From an uncultured Pseudomonadota bacterium (GTDB lineage Bacteria; Pseudomonadota; Gammaproteobacteria; Burkholderiales; Usitatibacteraceae): a stretch of DNA of 5,809 nt. The notes beneath the pieces are model-generated. The model was not told the origin of the DNA, ran no database searches, and saw only the letters and a program-made list of their open reading frames with translations. This document shows, piece after piece, positions 3,740 to 5,809 of the stretch (within the stretch, counting starts at the first letter, position 1; each line of letters starts with the position of its first letter). Location: the NCBI GenBank assembly GCA_946885905.1, contig CAMPHL010000189.1:1-5809 (forward strand). The letters run 5' to 3'. A program made the translations under genes and the position numbers.

Positions 3740-5809
3740 CTAGAAAGGCTGGCGCGTGATCGTCTTCGATCCGGTGGCGCCGTCCACGGTGTAGGTCATC
3801 GTGGCCGATGTCGAGCCGTTGAACCGCAGCGTGAGCGACCCTACGACCTCGGTGCCCACTGCGCGCGGGTCGAAGCCGTTGCCGAAGAACGCGTGCGGGT
3901 ATGACGTCCGATAGAGCGTGCCGGTCCAGGACTCGGAACTGCTCCAGGTCCCCGCGGGCATCACGTACCAGGTGGGCGCGCCGTTGCGGTAGGCATACCA
4001 GACCACGAACAGCCGTCGGTACTGCTGCGTGATCGACAGACCCCAGCCGGACTCGCTCGCCACCCACCAGAGATCGCCGTAGGACGGCACCTGGGCCGAG
4101 GTCGGCGTGCCGAAGAGCTGGCGCGTTATCGACTTGGTGCCGGAGATGCCGTCCACCGTGTAGCGCAGCGTGCCCCGGTCGCGCGCTGCGAACGTGATGG
4201 TCGCGCTGCCCACGCGCGTGCGCGTCACGGCGCCCGGATCGAACGCGCCGCGCGGATCGGGTCCCGTCGTGGCGTAAAGGTCGCCGGTGATGGACGTCGG
4301 GGAGGTCCACGTCCCGCCCTGCATCACCAGCCAGCTCGCATTGCCACGGCCGTCATAGACGTACCAGGCGGCGAACATGGCCGAGCCGTGCTGCGTGAGT
4401 GCGAGGCCCCATCCCGACTCCTCCGGGTTCCACCAGAGGTCGGAATAGTCGAATTCGGGCACGTGCGAGGGTGTGGACTGTGGATTGTTCCCGAGCCAAC
4501 GTGAGAGCCCCGCGGCGTACGCCACGTCCAGGCGGCCGTAGTAGTCGTTCGAAACCTCGCCGCAGCCGCCGGTCCCGCCATAGAGCTGCCCGATGAGGTA
4601 GCGGCCGTTGTCGAGGAACAGCCCCGAGCCGCTGCTTCCGCCCTGGGTGATGCCGCGCTCCCAGTTCACCGAATAGAAGGTCGCCGACGAAGGCGACGAG
4701 CCGCTGCAGGTGAACGCCTTCTCGTCCGTGGGCGTGCAGCGGTAGTACCCGCGCACGCGCCCGAAGCTGATCTTGAGGAGATCGCCCGTGGGGTGGTGCA
4801 GGCCCGTGCTTGGGGCGCCGACAGGAGGGATCGAGCCGACCGTCCAACCCGCGTAGGTCACTCCGGCCGGTGGCGTCGCGTTCAGGCGCAAAAAGGCGGT
4901 ATCGGTGTTCGCCGACGCGTAGAGAAGCGCGCCGCCGCCCGTTCGTGTCGTGTAGTTTCCACGCACGCCGCTGTCGCAGGCCGTGGAGCGATAGAACCAG
5001 TACGTCTGGACGGTCGAGGCGATCGACTGTGTCGCGACGCAATGGTTGGCGGTGAGCAGGTACGGGATCGTCGTGCTGGTGTCGCGGTCGGCGAGGAGGG
5101 TGCCCGAGCAGAGGTAGCTCGAGCCGCCATCGGTGAACACGATGCGCGCCACCGAATCCGCTTCCGCCGCCCACTCGCCGCCATAGCACATCGCATCGAG
5201 CGTGCACGAGGCGGCCGCCTTGGGCATCTCGAAGGTGGCGCCGGGCGAGGTCACCAGGTGCGAGAGCGCGGGCACCGCCAGGCGCACGCCGCGCTCCTCG
5301 CCGGTGCCCACCTCGATCTCGTCCACCTGGGTATCGCCCTCGACTACGGGAGTCCAGTAGAGCGTGTGCGCCTGCGCCGCACTGGCACCCGCGCGCAGTT
5401 GCTCGGCGATTTGCGGGTAGGGCACCACGAAGGGCGATTCGCCCGACGGCGGATAGAAACGCAGCACGGCATCGGCGGGCGCCGCATCGATGCGGAGCGC
5501 AAGCCGCGTGGCCGAGGCGCCTGGCGAAGTCACGCTGAACGCCGCGCGGCGGCGCCCTTCGGAGGAAGGCTCCCAGGAGAGCGACCCGCTCGCGGCGCCG
5601 GGCGCGGCGAGCGGCTGGACTTCGCGCGCATGCCCGATCTTCGGCGGCCGCCCCGGGGCCTGGGCCTCGGCTTTGGGGGCGACGAAGATCGGCAGGCGCG
5701 TGGCCGCGACGTGGCCGGGCGCGACCCTTCGCCCTTTCGGCTCGGGGGCGGTCGCGCCAGGCTGGACTTCCGACTCGGTACGGATCTCGCCCTGCGCGAG
5801 GGCGGCGGC
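3740..5809 (-). CDS. Secreted lysyl-endopeptidase-like S1 serine protease with two C-terminal repeats (N-terminus cut by window edge)
   Basis: This is a preproprotease expected outside the cell. 689 residues are visible, numbered here from the window edge. The first residues, AAALAQGEI, look like the end of a signal peptide (ALA before Q). A propeptide runs to about K197. The catalytic domain (about 198-440) resembles Achromobacter protease I: H256 in LLTANHC, D303 in ANTDTAFL and S393 in GGSSGSG form the triad. All six disulfide cysteines of that enzyme have counterparts (C202, C208, C234, C257, C278, C416), plus an extra pair C358/C368. The S1-pocket Asp that gives lysine specificity appears as D422 in NDYYGR, while the usual His in GQLHGG is Tyr (Y410). 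A Pro/Ser linker leads to two repeats of about 113 residues ending exactly at the C-terminus. The frame is open through the right edge, so the internal GTG at 5533 is not the start. Confidence 0.9.
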   Translation of the reverse strand, partial: AAALAQGEIRTESEVQPGATAPEPKGRRVAPGHVAATRLPIFVAPKAEAQAPGRPPKIGHAREVQPLAAPGAASGSLSWEPSSEGRRRAAFSVTSPGASATRLALRIDAAPADAVLRFYPPSGESPFVVPYPQIAEQLRAGASAAQAHTLYWTPVVEGDTQVDEIEVGTGEERGVRLAVPALSHLVTSPGATFEMPKAAASCTLDAMCYGGEWAAEADSVARIVFTDGGSSYLCSGTLLADRDTSTTIPYLLTANHCVATQSIASTVQTYWFYRSTACDSGVRGNYTTRTGGGALLYASANTDTAFLRLNATPPAGVTYAGWTVGSIPPVGAPSTGLHHPTGDLLKISFGRVRGYYRCTPTDEKAFTCSGSSPSSATFYSVNWERGITQGGSSGSGLFLDNGRYLIGQLYGGTGGCGEVSNDYYGRLDVAYAAGLSRWLGNNPQSTPSHVPEFDYSDLWWNPEESGWGLALTQHGSAMFAAWYVYDGRGNASWLVMQGGTWTSPTSITGDLYATTGPDPRGAFDPGAVTRTRVGSATITFAARDRGTLRYTVDGISGTKSITRQLFGTPTSAQVPSYGDLWWVASESGWGLSITQQYRRLFVVWYAYRNGAPTWYVMPAGTWSSSESWTGTLYRTSYPHAFFGNGFDPRAVGTEVVGSLTLRFNGSTSATMTYTVDGATGSKTITRQPF
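3743..4084 (-). repeat. C-terminal protein repeat, copy 2 (114 residues)
   Basis: This is the second copy of the module, ending at the last residue of the protein. It begins SYGDLWWVASESGWGLSITQ and keeps W-Y-Y in FVVWYAY, WYVMPAGTW, TGTLY, FDPRAV, VGSLTLRF and YTVDG-TGSKTITRQPF. A small insertion near PHAFFGNG distinguishes it from copy 1. A linker of about 9 residues (GTPTSAQVP) separates the copies, and neither contains cysteine. Confidence 0.8.
4112..4450 (-). repeat. C-terminal protein repeat, copy 1 (about 113 residues)
   Basis: This is the first copy of a tandem module following the protease domain. It begins DYSDLWWNPEESGWGLALTQ, continues with an aromatic strand-like stretch (FAAWYVY, W-VM-GGTW, GDLY), then FDPGAV and VGSATITF, and ends YTVDG-SG-KSITRQLF. 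Roughly half of the aligned residues match copy 2. The alternating hydrophobic/aromatic pattern suggests a beta-rich fold. I cannot assign a named domain. A role in binding cell-wall, polymer or protein substrates, or in secretion, is only inferred from its position. Confidence 0.8.

Noticed and set aside
2559..3743. A 394-residue plus-strand frame overlapping the amidohydrolase in another phase.
   Set aside because: It is Arg/Gly-rich low-complexity sequence caused by high GC. The other phase has the complete enzyme.
5531..5533. GTG at 5533 as the start of the protease.
   Set aside because: The frame stays open for 92 more codons to the window edge. These encode a plausible signal-peptide end (AAALAQ) and propeptide sequence, so the true start lies beyond the window.

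Overview
The window is strongly GC-rich, with G or C at most third codon positions and densely packed genes, and it looks like an ordinary proteobacterial chromosome segment. I infer a betaproteobacterium (Burkholderiales-like or a relative), with a Xanthomonadales-type gammaproteobacterium as the alternative. The reasons are the two-gene PqiA layout, an allantoate-amidohydrolase-type M20 enzyme, and a secreted lysyl-endopeptidase-like protease with C-terminal repeats containing an ESGWGL motif. No rRNA, tRNA, CRISPR array, insertion sequence or phage gene is visible.

Layout. (1) Positions 1-2450, minus strand: a tight operon reading right to left, with PqiA N-half-type protein (2450-1833), PqiA C-half-type protein (1836-1210) and PqiB (1220 to beyond position 1). 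The junctions overlap by 4 and 11 bases, so translation is probably coupled. (2) Positions 2451-2487: a 37-base divergent gap holding an 8-base tandem repeat and a perfect 6-base inverted repeat. (3) Positions 2488-3702, plus strand: an M20-family zinc amidohydrolase, most likely allantoate amidohydrolase, with all expected metal ligands. (4) Positions 3703-3739: a 37-base convergent gap with a strong GC hairpin. (5) Positions 3740-5809, minus strand: a secreted S1-family serine protease of the lysyl endopeptidase type. Its signal peptide is cut by the right edge, and it has a propeptide, a catalytic domain and two tandem C-terminal repeats.

The three pqi genes form one functional unit, an envelope-spanning lipid transport system in which inner-membrane PqiA proteins work with the periplasmic MCE protein PqiB. 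PqiC would be expected just beyond the left edge. The amidohydrolase (ureide or carbamoyl-amino-acid nitrogen metabolism) and the protease (extracellular lysine-directed proteolysis) show no functional link to pqi or to each other.

I found no clear novel system. The points most worth a second look are the protease's conserved Lys-specificity pocket with a Tyr in place of the usual His, a Lys exactly at the predicted maturation junction, its tandem C-terminal module, and the compact dyad in the divergent promoter gap.
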